Positions 24,480 to 40,581 of a stretch of 64,000 nucleotides of DNA are shown one piece after another (position 1 is the first letter of the stretch; every line of letters starts with the position of its first letter). The translations under genes and the position numbers were made by a program. The stretch comes from Oxytricha trifallax (taxonomy: Eukaryota; Ciliophora; Spirotrichea; Sporadotrichida; Oxytrichidae): assembly GCA_000711775.1 (NCBI GenBank), contig ARYC01017209.1:1-64000 (forward strand). The letters are read 5' to 3'. The notes below the pieces were generated by a model that worked only from the letters and a program-made list of their open reading frames with translations, ran no database searches and was not told the DNA's origin.

Positions 24480-26650
24480 ATAAATCTAACAAAAATAAAT
24501 TTCTAAAGTTTTAGATCAAACTCAATAACCTAAACCCCTACAGATTAGCTAGAATAGGAAAAATAAACTTAATAGAGTGTAGATTAAGCTTAAACAACAA
24601 TCTAATAGTAAGGTTAACAGAGACTCAGCATTATAAAGCTTCAACCCACAAGATAGTTTGATCAGGGGCCACAATTAATGTCTCCCCTGTTAAGAGGCAA
24701 AAAGCAGTCATTAAGACCAAATCAGATATTTGACTTGCAGTATTTTAGTATATTTATATAATTATATTAGTAAATTAAGGAAGAGCAAGACGATTGTTAC
24801 TTGCCACTTTATCGTTCAGTAAAAATCAAAGGCTCAAAGGAAAGAATCAGTTCCATAATAAGAAACCCCAAAACTTTGGAAACATTGATAAACAAGGCAT
24901 AAACCATAAGAAACTTTCAAATGCTTTAGTAAAATACTGATGAAATGATCGAGAGAGTATTTAAGCAGAAACCTATAGTCATTTAAGAAGAAGATGAAAA
25001 ATCTAAGGCAAAATAAAGTGATTACAAGCTCTCCAACATTTTAATGAATGGCATTAAGGACAGATTATCCAGAAAAATAAGCTTAAAAATGAAGCAAATT
25101 TCCGATTCATCTAACTTCGACTCACAAGAGTCATCATAAAGTTCTCAGAGTTCAAAGACAAGTGAATCTAAAGAATCAATTGCTTCTTCTGTCATTTCAT
25201 AAAGTGAGCTCGATGATGAATATAAAGATTCTTAATTAAGTTAAGGGGAAAGCGAAAGTAATAGTGACGAAGAAGATTCTTTTTCTAAAGGCTCTTCTCT
25301 TCATACTTCAATTCAGTCGATTGAACTAGATCCAGAGTATGTTTAGTAGTAAATTAAACTCTAGGAGGAGAGGAGGAGACTTAGAGCTCAAGAAAGGCGT
25401 AATCGATAAATTATGCTTTCTTGTGCTATGAAGATTGATAAAAGGCAACTTAAAAAGATTGATATGCTGTTGAAAGAAAAGAGGTCTAAAGTTGTTATGG
25501 AAAAGTATTCTCAATAATTAAGTCCTAAAATTACTGTAACTATCCCAGAAATGAAAAGAACTAACTAAGTACTAACTTTTGATTAAAAGAGAATGAGTTA
25601 AAGCTCTTAATTTTCTATAAATAGCCAGCCAATCAGAAAATGTGAAACATCATAATAAAAGATAAGGTCTATATACATAAGAAAATCAGTTGATTCGGAT
25701 GATTAACCTAAAAGGATACTGGACTTAAGATATTAGTCACAATAGAAATAAAGGTCTGGTCCTTCTTTGTTTGCTTAATAAGAAGCTAAATTTGTTAGAA
25801 ATTTATTTAAATTTATCTTAATTAGATTTAGTATACTCGTTTGAGTACTCAATAATCATAAACAAATAAATATCTGGAGATGAAAAGAAAGGGGCTCTAA
25901 AGTCAATGTCAAACTACCAACTTCTCATCTACTGCAAAATCAACTAAAAATACAATATTCAAGAATTATACTTAGTTTCCCAATAATAGATACCCATAAA
26001 CAACAAAAAACTAAAATACTACCTAAGTCAAAGGATCTTTCACTTCATCTATCCTAAATAATTAGGGTAATTCCAATCACTTATTGAACAGTTAAAACTT
26101 TAAAACATTCTAGAATTTTAAGAAAACTCCAACACCATAAAAGGGTCTTTTGACTGGTTCTTGGAATTAGTTCTCCAAATTACCCTAATCTATAAACGAT
26201 TTTAAATAAATATTAATATATTAAATTATATTCAAATTATGCCTCTAATAAATTAAAATAATTTAGATTTTAAAGTGTCTTTTACTGATATGAATTCTCC
26301 TTAAAATAACAATGGCATGACTAGAAATAGTCAAATAAGCGATAATTCCTCAATATAGTTTTCAATGAAAAAGTAGAGCTTTGATTAAGGTCTCAAGAAA
26401 GCTATTAATGTTTATCAGTATTATAAAAATAATATATGCAATTCAAATATTCCATACCATTTTTTAATATGTAATAATTGTACAATAGTAAAACCAAAGC
26501 CATAGAAACATAAAAGAGGTAATTAAAAAGCATCAAAATAATTAATCATAAAATTACAATTAATATCCATTAGCACTGCCTTAATAATGACTAATATATA
26601 ATTCAAGAGAATTTATTTCTAATTTTAATATTTATTTCATTAAGAACTTT
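24480..26650 (+). CDS. S/Q-rich, partly coiled protein with C-terminal CxxC, unrecognised
   Basis: Several open blocks separated by short interruptions. A central acidic serine-rich block (SQGESESNSDEEDSFSKGSS) leads into a strongly helical basic block around 25330-25510 (QEERRRLRAQERRNRQ, KKIDMLLKEKRSKVV). The part at 25870-26220 is N/T/Q-rich, and the last block near 26450-26520 contains HFLICNNCTIVKPK, a possible zinc knuckle. Frame changes near 24890, 25830 and 26220 imply IESs or introns whose pointers I could not fix. It could be two genes rather than one. No known family. Confidence 0.42.
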
Positions 26651-27079
26651 TAAGATTCTTGCTTATAAAAATTTATAATAATTAAAAGAAATTGGATTAA
26701 CATTTAAGATTAATATTAATAAATAAGAAACAAGTAATATAACATAGAAATATACAAATTAAGATATTTGAGTTTTATTTATGAATATGGATTTATACAA
26801 TATTTTAATTCTTTTAATTATAAAATGCTATCAAAAGAGGATCCAGAAGTCTTGCATTCCAAATAATAAGAGGTCAATAATTTATAGAAAACCTAGATAA
26901 ATTAGGGTTTGGGAGGTTTATTTATTTAGTTTTTTATTTATTTTTTTTTTTAGATTTTAGTATTGTAAAATACTTTTTATTTAGAAATATATATTAAATC
27001 ATAGAAATATATTTTCCAAATTCAAATTTATTAAAATAATAAAATAAACATGCTTTAAATTATATATTAGTTTTAACTT
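26651..27079. other. AT-rich spacer
   Basis: Very AT-rich with T/A homopolymers; nothing recognisable. Confidence 0.5.
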
Positions 27080-27440
27080 TAGTACGGAGTTGTGAAAGGT
27101 ACGAAGATCAAGAAGTCAATCAGATATATGGAAGATGTCCTTGAGCAGAACCAAAGTGGAGGTTGATTCAAAGCGAGAGTTATGACCCCAAGAGTTCACT
27201 GAGTGTTGGTGTGCAGCTCACAAGCACAAGTGCTGAAGTGTCAAGTTTTACCAGTCTTCCAAGTATTGCGAACTATTGATTAGCAATCATCAAATTTACA
27301 TAAAAGCAGTAGCTTGAGTTTAGCGCTCTCGGCGAATGACATCCCCCAGGATCATGCTTTTTCCGCTGTAGAGGCCCCGAAGTGCTAATTCGTCAATCTG
27401 TCCTATCTGGGAATGTCTCCTCCGATTCTAAAGTTGCGAG
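27080..27440 (+). pseudogene. G+C-rich island with a ribosomal protein uL22 (RPL17)-like fragment
   Basis: An island of clearly different base composition inside AT-rich spacer. Its first part encodes VVKGTKIKKSIRYMEDVLEQ, closely resembling the uL22/L17 segment where a conserved KG is followed by a basic helix and Y-x-x-D-V. Just after, the frame hits TGA. Further on there is another open stretch (SLALSANDIPQDHAFSAVEA) with no clear match. It could be a decayed gene copy or an isolated MDS of a gene assembled from several loci. The identity rests on about 20 residues. Confidence 0.38.
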
Positions 27441-28130
27441 CAGCTTTTTTAAAAATTTTTTTATATAATACTAAATTAAAAACTAATGTATAATTATTTA
27501 TATAGTCAAGAAATCTTGATTTCTAGATTTTTAATTTCACTTCCCTTAAGCGAATTTAACATCATAAGTATGCTTTATGTATTTCCCTTAATTTGATAAA
27601 GCAAAAAGAAAATAGAATTTTGCTAAAAATAGCCTCACCTTCATTTCAATACTAATACATTAATATATATATATATACATTAGAATATTTAATATATTTT
27701 GTAAAGTATAATTATGATTTGGAATTACAGACTATTTCTTTATTTTGAAATAATTGCTAAAATAAAATATATTGTTTAAAGAATGAATTTCATTTTTGTA
27801 AACAATATAACATTTTAGATTTTGTAAAAATATTTTATAGATTTAATTTTTAATCTTTACTATTTTATTTGAGAATTTATTTTATATAAGAAAGTATTTG
27901 TATTTATAATTGTAAAAATTGTTGAATTAAAATTGGACACCATAAATTAAGTGCATATGAACAAACTGCAAAAGAAATAAAAAATATAAGTTCCCTAGAT
28001 AATCTATAAAAAAATTTAATTGTTTGAATAATTATAATAAAAGCGATATTATTTTTATTTTCGAAATACATTTCTCTAGATAATGAGAAGAAACAACTAA
28101 AAATAGTTCAATACAATCTAAAATAATGGA
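27441..28130. other. AT-rich spacer
   Basis: No gene supported; contains a short (TA)n run near 27665. Confidence 0.5.
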
Positions 28131-30627
28131 TATTCCAAGAGCTTAAACATTGCTTCATAATTTCAGAATAAATCTAATGCACAAATTGAAAAAGATTATA
28201 GTAGTAACTTAGACATTGATAAATAATTAATAAGCAAAATTTTGATTTAATAGTCGCCTTACTTTCCAGAAGAGAACGTAATGAGTTGATATTCAAAGAA
28301 TAATAGCACTTTAAATCAATATAAAAATCAAAAGTAGAGGGTTTATTTAATAATTTAAACTTAAAATTTAAAATAAAAAAATCAATAAATTTAGAACTTA
28401 ATGGTAAAACTCGATTTATTACAGAATTTTGGTATTATTCAAGCTTTTTAAAGTTACTTCTTAATTCTTTGTAATAAATTAATATCTGAATTTACATAAA
28501 TAATTTATTACTTATTAAGTAGAAGTAATAATTGCATTTAGATTAGAATAATTTAAGTGGATTGTTTGCAAAATCCTCTACAAAAGAATCCTCGATGAAA
28601 CTGCCAGATATATCTTCAATTTTAAATAAAACTGAAGTAATAAATTACAGCATCTCTCCAGAGAGAAAGTCTAAGAATTCTAAGTAAGCTTGAATAAGTT
28701 TTTTAATAGTGTATAGGCAGTTTTTCAATGAAAACTTAGATTACTATGCGAACAAACTAAGAAATCTCTCTTAGAGCTAATTCTATAATTTTCTATTATT
28801 TAAAGTTTAGTTAATCCAAACAAGCGATAAGTAGGTTATCTGTGAAAGAATCCCTTAAAACTTTACATCAAAACCCCTCTATGATATCCTTGAAAATGGC
28901 AAAATTACATGAAGATTCTTTCGCTCTAAAAGAGCAAGGTGCCAGGTCATGGTTTCGCAATCAAGCTAAGGGTAAGCCAACTGATGATATAATAAAGCCT
29001 AAATATTTAATGAACGAGGATTAAGTCAATCAAAATGAAATGATGGAGAGATTGTTCAAGAAATTCGATGGCGATGGATCTGGAGCTTTAGACATCAATG
29101 AGCTGTATGAACTGTTTTAAGACAATTCAGTTGATATTGATAGGGAAACTCTTAAAGCCATGTTTAGCAATCAAAAGTTCACTCTAAGGAACTTTAAAAA
29201 CATCAATAATTCACCCGATGCACTTAAAAGTAAGCAATTAATTTATTAATCAAGAATAGAGTTTCGAGATTATATGAGAATGATTAGAGATACGATTAAG
29301 GTCAATTCTAGAAGAATCTACATTCCATTTATAAAAAATAAATCAATCAAAAATATTTTATTTTAAATCCTTATAGTTTTAAAGCTATGATGATGTAATT
29401 TGGATAGAATTTAGAGATAGAAGAACAAGTGAAAACTATTGAATAGAAAACAAGTTTATAAAATAAAAATTTTCAATTCAATCTATGAACCTACTATAAA
29501 AAAATTTTATTTTAAAAGTGAGTTAGTCAAAGTAATTCTGAACAAAGAATCTTCTAAGATAGAACTTGAAAAGATAATAAATTTAAAGATTGATAGATTT
29601 GCCAAAATGATAAACGCTAATAACGTGCAAGAAAAAGATCTTTCAAATAAAGATAACGACCTCTATCAAAAACTTATGACCTAATCCAAGAAAAAACTTG
29701 ATTTAAATAACGTTTCTTTAGATGAAAACTCGTGGCTTTCTTAGCTAAAGTAATTTAAGTTTACTCAAAATGATACCTCTGGAGGTCAGTCCTCTTTTGA
29801 ATCTAGACCGAATGAGACTTCCAATTAAAATAGTTTTCAGCATAACTTTGTAAGTAAATTTAGATTTCTCCATAAAAATTCCAATTTAGAGTTAACTTAG
29901 GATGCTGGTTTAATAGAGAGAAAGAGATAAAATGAAATAAAGCATCTACGATTTAAAATAAGACCTTTAAAAGCATTAAGTATCAGAGATGAAACTTGAC
30001 TTAATGGGCATGACGAAAAAAAGGTTTATAGTGTCTAAAGACGTAGATTAATTTATGCATAAAATCTCTTAAGATGCCAAATAGAAGGCTCATTAGAATG
30101 TAAAAAGTGAAATGTAGAAGTACGAAGATTCTTCCAACTAAAATTCAAACTTTGATTTTGACCCTTATTAAATTAATGATATGCAATTGAAACAAGCTAC
30201 TAATAAATCTCCCGAGCCTAAACTTTAGTCAATCTTTGACCACAAGAAAAATGACGATACTAGGTATCGATTGAGCAAAAGTAAAAACTAATCAACGCTA
30301 AAAAGTCCTATGATATTGGACTTTAAATTATAAAATGATAATAGTAAACTGCCTAAGATAGTCATATAAGATGAAAAGGGCAATTAATTACCAAATGCTA
30401 AGAATTCAATTAAGAAATCTAAAATTAACTATAGCAGTTAAAATTATGGGATGTTAGATGAGCCAAATAATAGCAAGAAAAAGCTTATGGCATAGATTGA
30501 ATCTACATCATTCTAGGAGGCAGAATTACACTCTACTGGTAAGATTATAAATACTGGGTAATAATTTAACTTTAAAAGAATTTTGGAAAGTTCTCTCAAT
30601 TAAAGTATTGACAAGATTGATATATGA
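28130..30627 (+). CDS. EF-hand-containing Q/N/K-rich protein
   Basis: The best-ordered part, 28560-29330, reads SRLSVKESLKTLHQNP ... and includes a canonical calcium-binding EF-hand loop FDGDGSGALDINEL at about 29068-29109 (D1, D3, S5, A7, D9, E12 pattern), followed by a helix and a second degenerate hand. Upstream coding blocks at 28130-28290 and 28556-28689 are joined to it by IESs, one resolved (28690-28825, pointer AAGC). After about 29380 the protein is K/N/Q-rich and low in complexity, with a frame change near 29990. Stop TGA at 30625-30627. Likely a calcium-responsive scaffold or cytoskeletal protein, but only the EF-hand is certain. Confidence 0.55.
28690..28825. other. IES in EF-hand gene, pointer AAGC
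   Basis: AAGC at 28686-28689 and 28822-28825. Excision gives SPERKSKNSKQAISRLSVKE in one frame and removes TGA stops. Confidence 0.6.
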
Positions 30628-30689
30628 TTTTAATTCTTAAATTATATTTAGAAGTATTAATTAAGATTGTATGCTTGACTGATTCCAAA

Positions 30690-31080
30690 TTTCAAATTGA
30701 ATTAAATACATTATATCTTAATTAATCAATAATTTTTAGAGGCTTTTATTGGTAAATTGATAACTTTTGTTTTCTCAATGATATCAGCTTTCTCCATTTT
30801 TCTTTAGAATTGCCATTCTTTCTCATTTGTGTTTCTAGCGCATGTGACTATATTATAAATTTTTGTCACATAATTAAATTTGAACAGATTTTTATGCAAA
30901 TGTTTACTTGTCAAGTATTTATTTGAATTATCTGGGATTAGGCCCTTTCTTTAGCTTTTCAATATGCTGCTAAGTATTATCAGTGGCCTGTGAAATGTCA
31001 CTTTCACTCTTATTTTGGTAAACTTTTAGAATATCAAGTTTAGGAACGATTGAGGGTCTCTTTACTTTCTATGGTTTCAT
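30690..31080 (-). CDS. Small basic hypothetical protein
   Basis: ATG at 31078-31080. It opens MKPQKVKRPSIVPKLDILKV and continues KSESDISQATDNTQQHIEKL, a helical, charged segment. The frame runs to about 30855; a second open block (MRKNGNSKEKWRKLISLRKQ) at 30690-30840 in another frame is probably joined through an IES or intron. It sits between two + strand genes. No family recognised. Confidence 0.42.
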
Positions 31081-31163
31081 AAATAAAAATACTATCCCTA
31101 TAATGAACCACATATGTGTTTAAGATAATTTATAATGTAATTGTAAAATATAATATTTTAACG

Positions 31164-34067
31164 ATGAAAAAACAGATCTTAAAATCTTAGGTGTAAAAGC
31201 CAGGTATGAACTTTTCTACAACAGTCATGCAGCAATCAAAGTCTAAAGAAAATTTAAATTAGAAGTCTCTTAGTCCAAAGGGAATGAATCATGAGTCTAA
31301 TTAAATTATATCTCCTTCAAAGACTATGGGATGTAAATTTGATTTAGTATTAGAAATTCACAAAAGCTTATTCTTTTATTTTAGAAAATCTATAATAAAT
31401 ATAAGTACCCTTTCTTAAGACATAAAACTAGAAGAATTTGTTCCAAGCATTTATGAAAGGGAAAGAGGTTAATTCAACTAAAAACAGCAATAAAAGTTCT
31501 TTTTTTCAAGCTTTAACGGAGAAGACAGTTTTAAGTAGAGAAGTTTTAAGCAAGGGAAGTTCAAAGCCTACTAGCAAACTTAGAAAATCAAGCTCTAAGA
31601 GAGCACTTAAAAAGCCATCAAACTATAGTACAACTATCGCAAGCCCAAAACACCAATATAATTAGAATCACCATAATGTGAACATCTTGATTGAGCAATA
31701 GTCTCTCTCCAATTTTTCGGGCAACTCGTCTGTGTCATCGGGAAGAAAGAAAAGGACACTTTTTGACTCACCAAATAATCAGCAGGATTACGGAATGTAG
31801 GTTAAAAGCCCTATGAACTTGGATGCTAACTAATTGAAAAACTTAATCCTCCAAAATTAAATGATCAGCAATGAGTAGAACTTCTATATGATTCCCTAGC
31901 AGACAAAAGTAGCTCAGGCTGATTTATCGAACTCAAGAGAGCTTTTTACATATAATAATAATAAGAGCAAGAATATCTTTAAGCAAGATAATAGCCGTTA
32001 AAAGCAATCAGCCTAAATTTAAAGAAACAGTAGTAAGGCAGCTAAAAATGTTAAATTTGGTGCTTTAGACGAAATCGATGAGCTTTATAATAAACATTTC
32101 TAATCTTACTAAGAACCTGATCATAATGAAGACTTGTTTCATAGTGTACCAAACATGATGTCTTTGGAGGAAAATCTTAAAAGAATTCAAAAGGATATTA
32201 TCAAGCATTCTGCAATAAGATCCTCTGTATTGAGTCATAACTCAGAAGAACGTAGAAGCATAGTATAAACTCATAAACCCCCAAAACATCAATAATTTGC
32301 AAACATAAAAAGCTTCACCAGCTCATATAAGCAAAGCCTTGTAATATCTCCATTAAAAAATGATAATATTAATTTTAACATCAACAATGATAGAGGGATT
32401 TCGAATATAGTCTAAAAAAATACCTATAATCCTCAATCTTACTTTTAAAGTGCTAAACTCTTATAAAAATAGAAAACCAGCTTCAATGCAAATACAAAGA
32501 GTAGGAATTCAGGAAATTAAAATCTTATGCAGAACTCTAGATTAGGATAAACAGCCCCACTTATATAAAATTGGTAATCAACTACCATGAATATTGGCAC
32601 AAATAGCACGCTGTCTCCTGATAATATGGGAGCGCAGTCATATAAAAATCTTCATTAAACCATAGGTTTTTAATCATAAAACTCACTGTAATCGCAGAGT
32701 AGCAATAAAATCAAGAATAAGCCTGGAAACAAACTTGTTATTAAATCAAACGGATAGTTTGCTCATAAGCAATCAGTTAACCTAAATGATTCCAAGTAAG
32801 ATTTAAAAATAAAAACTATTTAAAAGGCAGTAATGAAAAGAGCTCAGGAATAACTTCAGTAATCTGTATTCTTTACTATAACCATTTATTCTTTTTTTAA
32901 TCTTTGACTGGAAGTTTCCACCAAAATTAAAATACCACAAACTCTAGTAGAGGAATCGATAGGATATCCCCCATTAAAGATCACGACGAATCAATTAGAG
33001 ATTATGATAATCTCGAAATCCTTCAGAAAATGTTTGAAGAGCAGAAGTTATAAATTTAAGAAAAATGCAAATAGCTCCAAAGCTCTTATGACAGTAAACT
33101 TAGATAGCTACAAATTAAATACTTAAAAATAAAAGATCAAGATGATTAAATGGTAAGCGAAAGGCTTTAAATTACAAAGAAAGTAAACTTACTAAATATC
33201 ACAGTTTATATTTAGTAATTGTCAAGGAGTTTATTCATGGATTTAGGATAAAGCCTTGATCTCTCTGTAACAAAGTTAATAGAGAACCTTCTAAATTCTT
33301 ATGATGATTGTGTGGATTATCTACACACTTAAAAAATTGACCTTCATTCCAAGTACACCTCAGTGGACAAATCATACTAGCAAAGTCTTGAGACTTTAGA
33401 AAGAACAAAGATAGAGTTAGAAGATTTGACAAGGAATGAATTAGAGTCTAGATCTTAAATCCAGAGCATGGCTTAACAAATCGACTAAAGAGATGACGTT
33501 ATTGAAAAGCTGGAATATGACCTACAAATGCAGAAGTAAAAATTTAAAGACCTGTTCAAAAAGCAAATGAGCATGCCCACAGGTTCTAAATCAGGCCTTG
33601 CTGATAAGAGGTTTAGTTTAATGACTGATGAGAAAAGCTCAAATTAGTTAAATGAGGAAGAAGTTCAAGAATTAATTGAGTAGCTTTAAAATATGCAAAA
33701 CGAGAACGATGAACTTAAGGGAGTCTTATAAGAAATGCAAGACGAGCTTGATTATGGTAAGCAGCGAGAAAATAAACTTATGTTCTTCCTATATGTTTTG
33801 AAAGAGCAAGGATTACCCATATCTGATGTTTTCGAAAATGAAATCAAAGACATACCTACCACTAGATTCTCTAACTAATTTGATGACGAGTACAAATAAC
33901 TCTATCATTAATTGAAAGTTGAAAGGCAAGAAATTAAAGATAAAAAGAAAGCAAGAAAAGGTTCTTAATTTGGAGTTGATAAATTTGAACTTTAAGAGGG
34001 CTAGGCATAAAACCCCAATGCTGTTATTTACAAGATTTGGGTGACGTATTAAATTAATCAAGAGTGA
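31164..34067 (+). CDS. Long S/N/Q-rich protein with C-terminal coiled coil
   Basis: Starts MKKQILKSQVQKPGMNFST. An interruption at about 31330-31430 (IES likely) leads into SKGSSKPTSKLRKSSSKRAL and a ~450-residue S/N/Q-rich region. A second interruption lies at about 32875-32930. From 32960 onward heptad-like sequence predominates (ILQKMFEEQKLQIQEKCKQL; IEQLQNMQNENDELKGVLQE), followed by a compact end block KQRENKLMFFLYVLKEQGLP. Stop TGA at 34065-34067. The coiled coil suggests a structural or cytoskeletal role, for example at the cortex or basal body; this is inference. Confidence 0.55.
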
Positions 34068-34118
34068 AATATTATAATAATTGAATTTGGTTGCTTTAGT
34101 AATTAATTAGAGGGTCCT

Positions 34119-34162
34119 GTAGTAGTAGTAGTAGTAGTAGTTGTAGTAGTAGTAGTAGTATA
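34119..34162 (+). repeat. (TAG)n microsatellite
   Basis: About fourteen TAG/GTA units with one variant (GTT) sit directly before the G+C-rich ORF island. Confidence 0.9.
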
Positions 34163-34253
34163 GGCATTTCTACTAAAGCTACAAAAATGACGAGATCCCC
34201 AATTTAATTATTATAACTTTCCAGAACCCTATAATAATACTTTAGAAATACAC

Positions 34254-34847
34254 ATGGACACCCAAGCCCTATCTATGACCCACCTTCTTCACGATATTCA
34301 CAACCCCATTTGCGAGCAAGACAACCTCGAGTCGCCGGCTGACTAAACCCAGGATCTGCTGCTTGACCATCTTGAGTTTGACGATCCACTACTAACAAGG
34401 ACATCTTTCCAACAGCGTTTGGGCATTCTCCTGAGCAACATTCAGAAGGCGAACAGAAGCCGGGGACCACTCTGACGAGTGGTTAGCAGTATTCTTGGCT
34501 TGCGCTCCACGCTCTCTTATTCGACATTGGTGGACGAGGCTTTAGATAGCGTTTGTAGTATTGAGATGGAAGATGGCGGGCGCCATATTGGATGTTCTCA
34601 TGATGATTCGACACACCACCAAACCATGGGTGACTTCTTGGATCCTACTTTAGATGCTTCGCCTCCTCTCACCAGGTAAGCTAAAACAATAGTAATTGAT
34701 AGCGAGATTTAGGGAAGGAGCACAACGTAACCTATTACCCAAGCTAAGCGATCAGGGGGCGAGTCACAGCAATTATCTCAAGAACGCCTGCTGTCCAGAT
34801 ACCGTTGGCTCAGCCACCAAGCCAGTTGGCATCCTGAATACTCATGA
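34254..34847 (+). CDS. ORF 1 of G+C-rich island, 197 codons with one internal TGA
   Basis: One frame from ATG 34254 to TGA 34845-34847, broken once by TGA at 34473-34475. TAA/TAG appear as Gln (for example PADQTQDLLLDHLEF), so the code is that of the ciliate nucleus. Sequence is acidic and Leu-rich at the start (HLEFDDPLLTRTSFQQRLG), then S/T/H-rich. Base composition is much richer in G+C than any neighbour. Its stop overlaps the start of the next ORF in the tetranucleotide ATGA. No domain recognised. It may be a germline-limited gene or part of a mobile element; the internal TGA may be a decay mutation or an assembly error. Confidence 0.42.
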
Positions 34848-35317
34848 GTAGCCAAAGGCACTAAACTCTTATGCCAAAGCACGAAGCTCTAGTGCATTGC
34901 GCCTAGCGAAAACTATACTACTCTAGTGCTAAAGTGTATCAGAGTAAACCCTTCTAAATCAGGATTCTTGGCACCCTAGCCTATGACAGTCAAACTGGCC
35001 TGTTTGGGGGCAGCACTCTACATGCGTTGGCTTAAGGTCGCATACATTAGGGCACTCACTGCATGGAGCCGACTTATGAGGACTCTGAGGGTCGAGTGAT
35101 TTTGAATATTCCAACTACCTGGCGTCATCAGCAAAAGTATACCCTTGATAATCTTTGTCTGGTAAACAGCTGCCTGCTCAGTTATTTGTAACTCTCTAGC
35201 TCAGGCTGCGCTCTCTCGATCGAAGTAAGCTAAGACTATGGTGGCTTACTAAAAATCGTCGAATTCGCCTGCGACAAGCTCTCTGTAAAATTCAACGATT
35301 TTAAAAATTCCATGTGA
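34844..35317 (+). CDS. ORF 2 of G+C-rich island, 157 aa, unrecognised
   Basis: ATG at 34844-34846 lies inside the stop of ORF 1 (ATGA), so the two are in adjacent frames with no gap. The protein reads IRILGTLAYDSQTGLFGGST and later NIPTTWRHQQKYTLDNLCLV, with a hydrophobic C-terminal half (CLLSYLQLSSSGCALSIEV). The frame uses TAA/TAG for Gln. A +1 or -1 shift fusing it to ORF 1 would explain the overlap as well as separate starts would. No family recognised. Confidence 0.42.
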
Positions 35318-35406
35318 AGTTCTCCTGAGCTTGACATTCTGATTGCCTCCCACTAACTAAGATCCAATCAAGAATAATGAAACTGTAGACAATATCATGA
35401 ACCGAG

Positions 35407-35700
35407 ATGCTGATAGAGACAAGAGACCTCCTGTCAATAAGCAAGGAAAGTCAAAGAAGAGAAAACATCCTAAAGGGATTCACTAAGGACCTGGCCATGC
35501 TCATGCAGAGCTCACCCCACCTCCCCATTAAGTTCTTGCAGAGATTCAAGGCCGCCATCTCCCAGGACACCGTGGATGTGTTGATGAAGGAAGCATCGAA
35601 ATTCAGACCAAAGGATGGAGAATGCGCAGAGATCAAGGACCTGGACCGGGAGGGGCAAGATCATCTAAAGACTTTGAGAGAGAGATTAGACAATTTGTGA
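35407..35700 (+). CDS. ORF 3 of G+C-rich island, 97 aa
   Basis: ATG to TGA. Helical and charged (LLSISKESQRRENILKG; DREGQDHLKTLRERLDNL), looking like a small coiled-coil domain. It follows ORF 2 after about 90 bases containing stops in its own frame, so it is either separate or joined by an undetected excision. Codon composition matches ORFs 1 and 2, not the AT-rich neighbours. Confidence 0.42.
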   Translation: MLIETRDLLSISKESQRRENILKGFTKDLAMLMQSSPHLPIKFLQRFKAAISQDTVDVLMKEASKFRPKDGECAEIKDLDREGQDHLKTLRERLDNL

Positions 35701-35742
35701 AGTGAAATAAATGATATTAAGTTAAGAGTATTTGCATTTTGA

Positions 35743-36057
35743 TTAATTTTATACGTCTACAAAAAATTGTAAATAACAGCATTGGGGTTTTATACTGAGA
35801 GAGTATTCAGTACTCATTAAAAGAAGTCTTCAGAATATGAGGTTGTTAGGGCTGTCAACTATAATAGTAAGCTTAATACAAATGAGAGCAGATAAAGAAT
35901 GGCAAAATAATAAAGTAAAGGTGGGTCAAGTTATCTATATGCAGACTCAGATCAAATGTCTATATTAATGGCTGAAAGTGTAATCTTTAACACTGGTACA
36001 TTTGTAGAACCATCAATGAAACCATATAGTAAATAAAAACCACTAATATATGAATGA
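35743..36057 (+). CDS. Orphan open segment, about 104 codons, no start
   Basis: Open under the TGA-only code from just after a TGA to TGA 36055-36057. It contains HQKKSSEYEVVRAVNYNSKL and QMSILMAESVIFNTGTF, protein-like in composition. There is no ATG near its beginning, and a GGGGTTTT tract lies inside it at 35784. It could be the last MDS of a gene whose other parts lie elsewhere. MCM2 begins 66 bases downstream. Confidence 0.35.
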
Positions 36058-36122
36058 ATATATAAGTGCGCAAATTGTAATTTTAATAAATTTTATTAAT
36101 TTAAGTTTGAAAAAATATTTGA

Positions 36123-39949
<3,827 letters not shown>

Positions 39950-40581
39950 CCTACTACTATCGATGAGAGATTTTAATAAGATTAGTTTTCAAGTATATTT
40001 TTCAAGTTTTTTACTACAAGTGTCACTTTTATGATTATTTTTTTTATTCTTTACTTTCTTAAACAATCTTGTAAATAAGAATATCAGTCATTAAAATTTA
40101 TAAAATGTAATTAAAATGTCAAAAATAAAATCAAAGCTTAGATAAGTGAAGTAAGGAAATAACAAACCTTAAGAAAATCTGTAAAATCTAAGCAAATTCA
40201 TAGACAATAACGATTTAGAGACACTATTTTAAACTAGTAGTAACTTTAAATAAATAAATTAACAATAAAGTTTTAAATATATTTTATGACATGGGCATGT
40301 AGACTGTATTTTTATAGCATGATTTATGAGTTTTATATTCTAAGGTTAATAACAGTTCACACTTAAGCGATGCTATTTATTGATCTAGTTAAAAGAATTT
40401 AATAAGTACATGAATTTCAACTCATCTATTATCAATTTTTTAGATAATAAATTGTTTAAGAAATTTAGAATTTAAAAACTGATTCTCAATTATTTTTAAA
40501 TGAATTATTATTAAAAAATATTTCTATTAAAAATTAGAATTTAATAGGAAATGTTTTAAAAATCTAATTTAAGCTTTGCTT
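39950..40581. other. AT-rich spacer after MCM2
   Basis: A short open block near 40117-40260 (KIKSKLRQVKQGNNKP-like) has K/N/Q composition but no support as a gene. Nothing else seen. Confidence 0.4.

Noticed and set aside
34273..34470. 65-aa minus-strand open frame in the G+C-rich island
   Set aside because: Antisense to ORF 1. The plus-strand ORFs are longer, consecutive and use TAA/TAG as Gln consistently.
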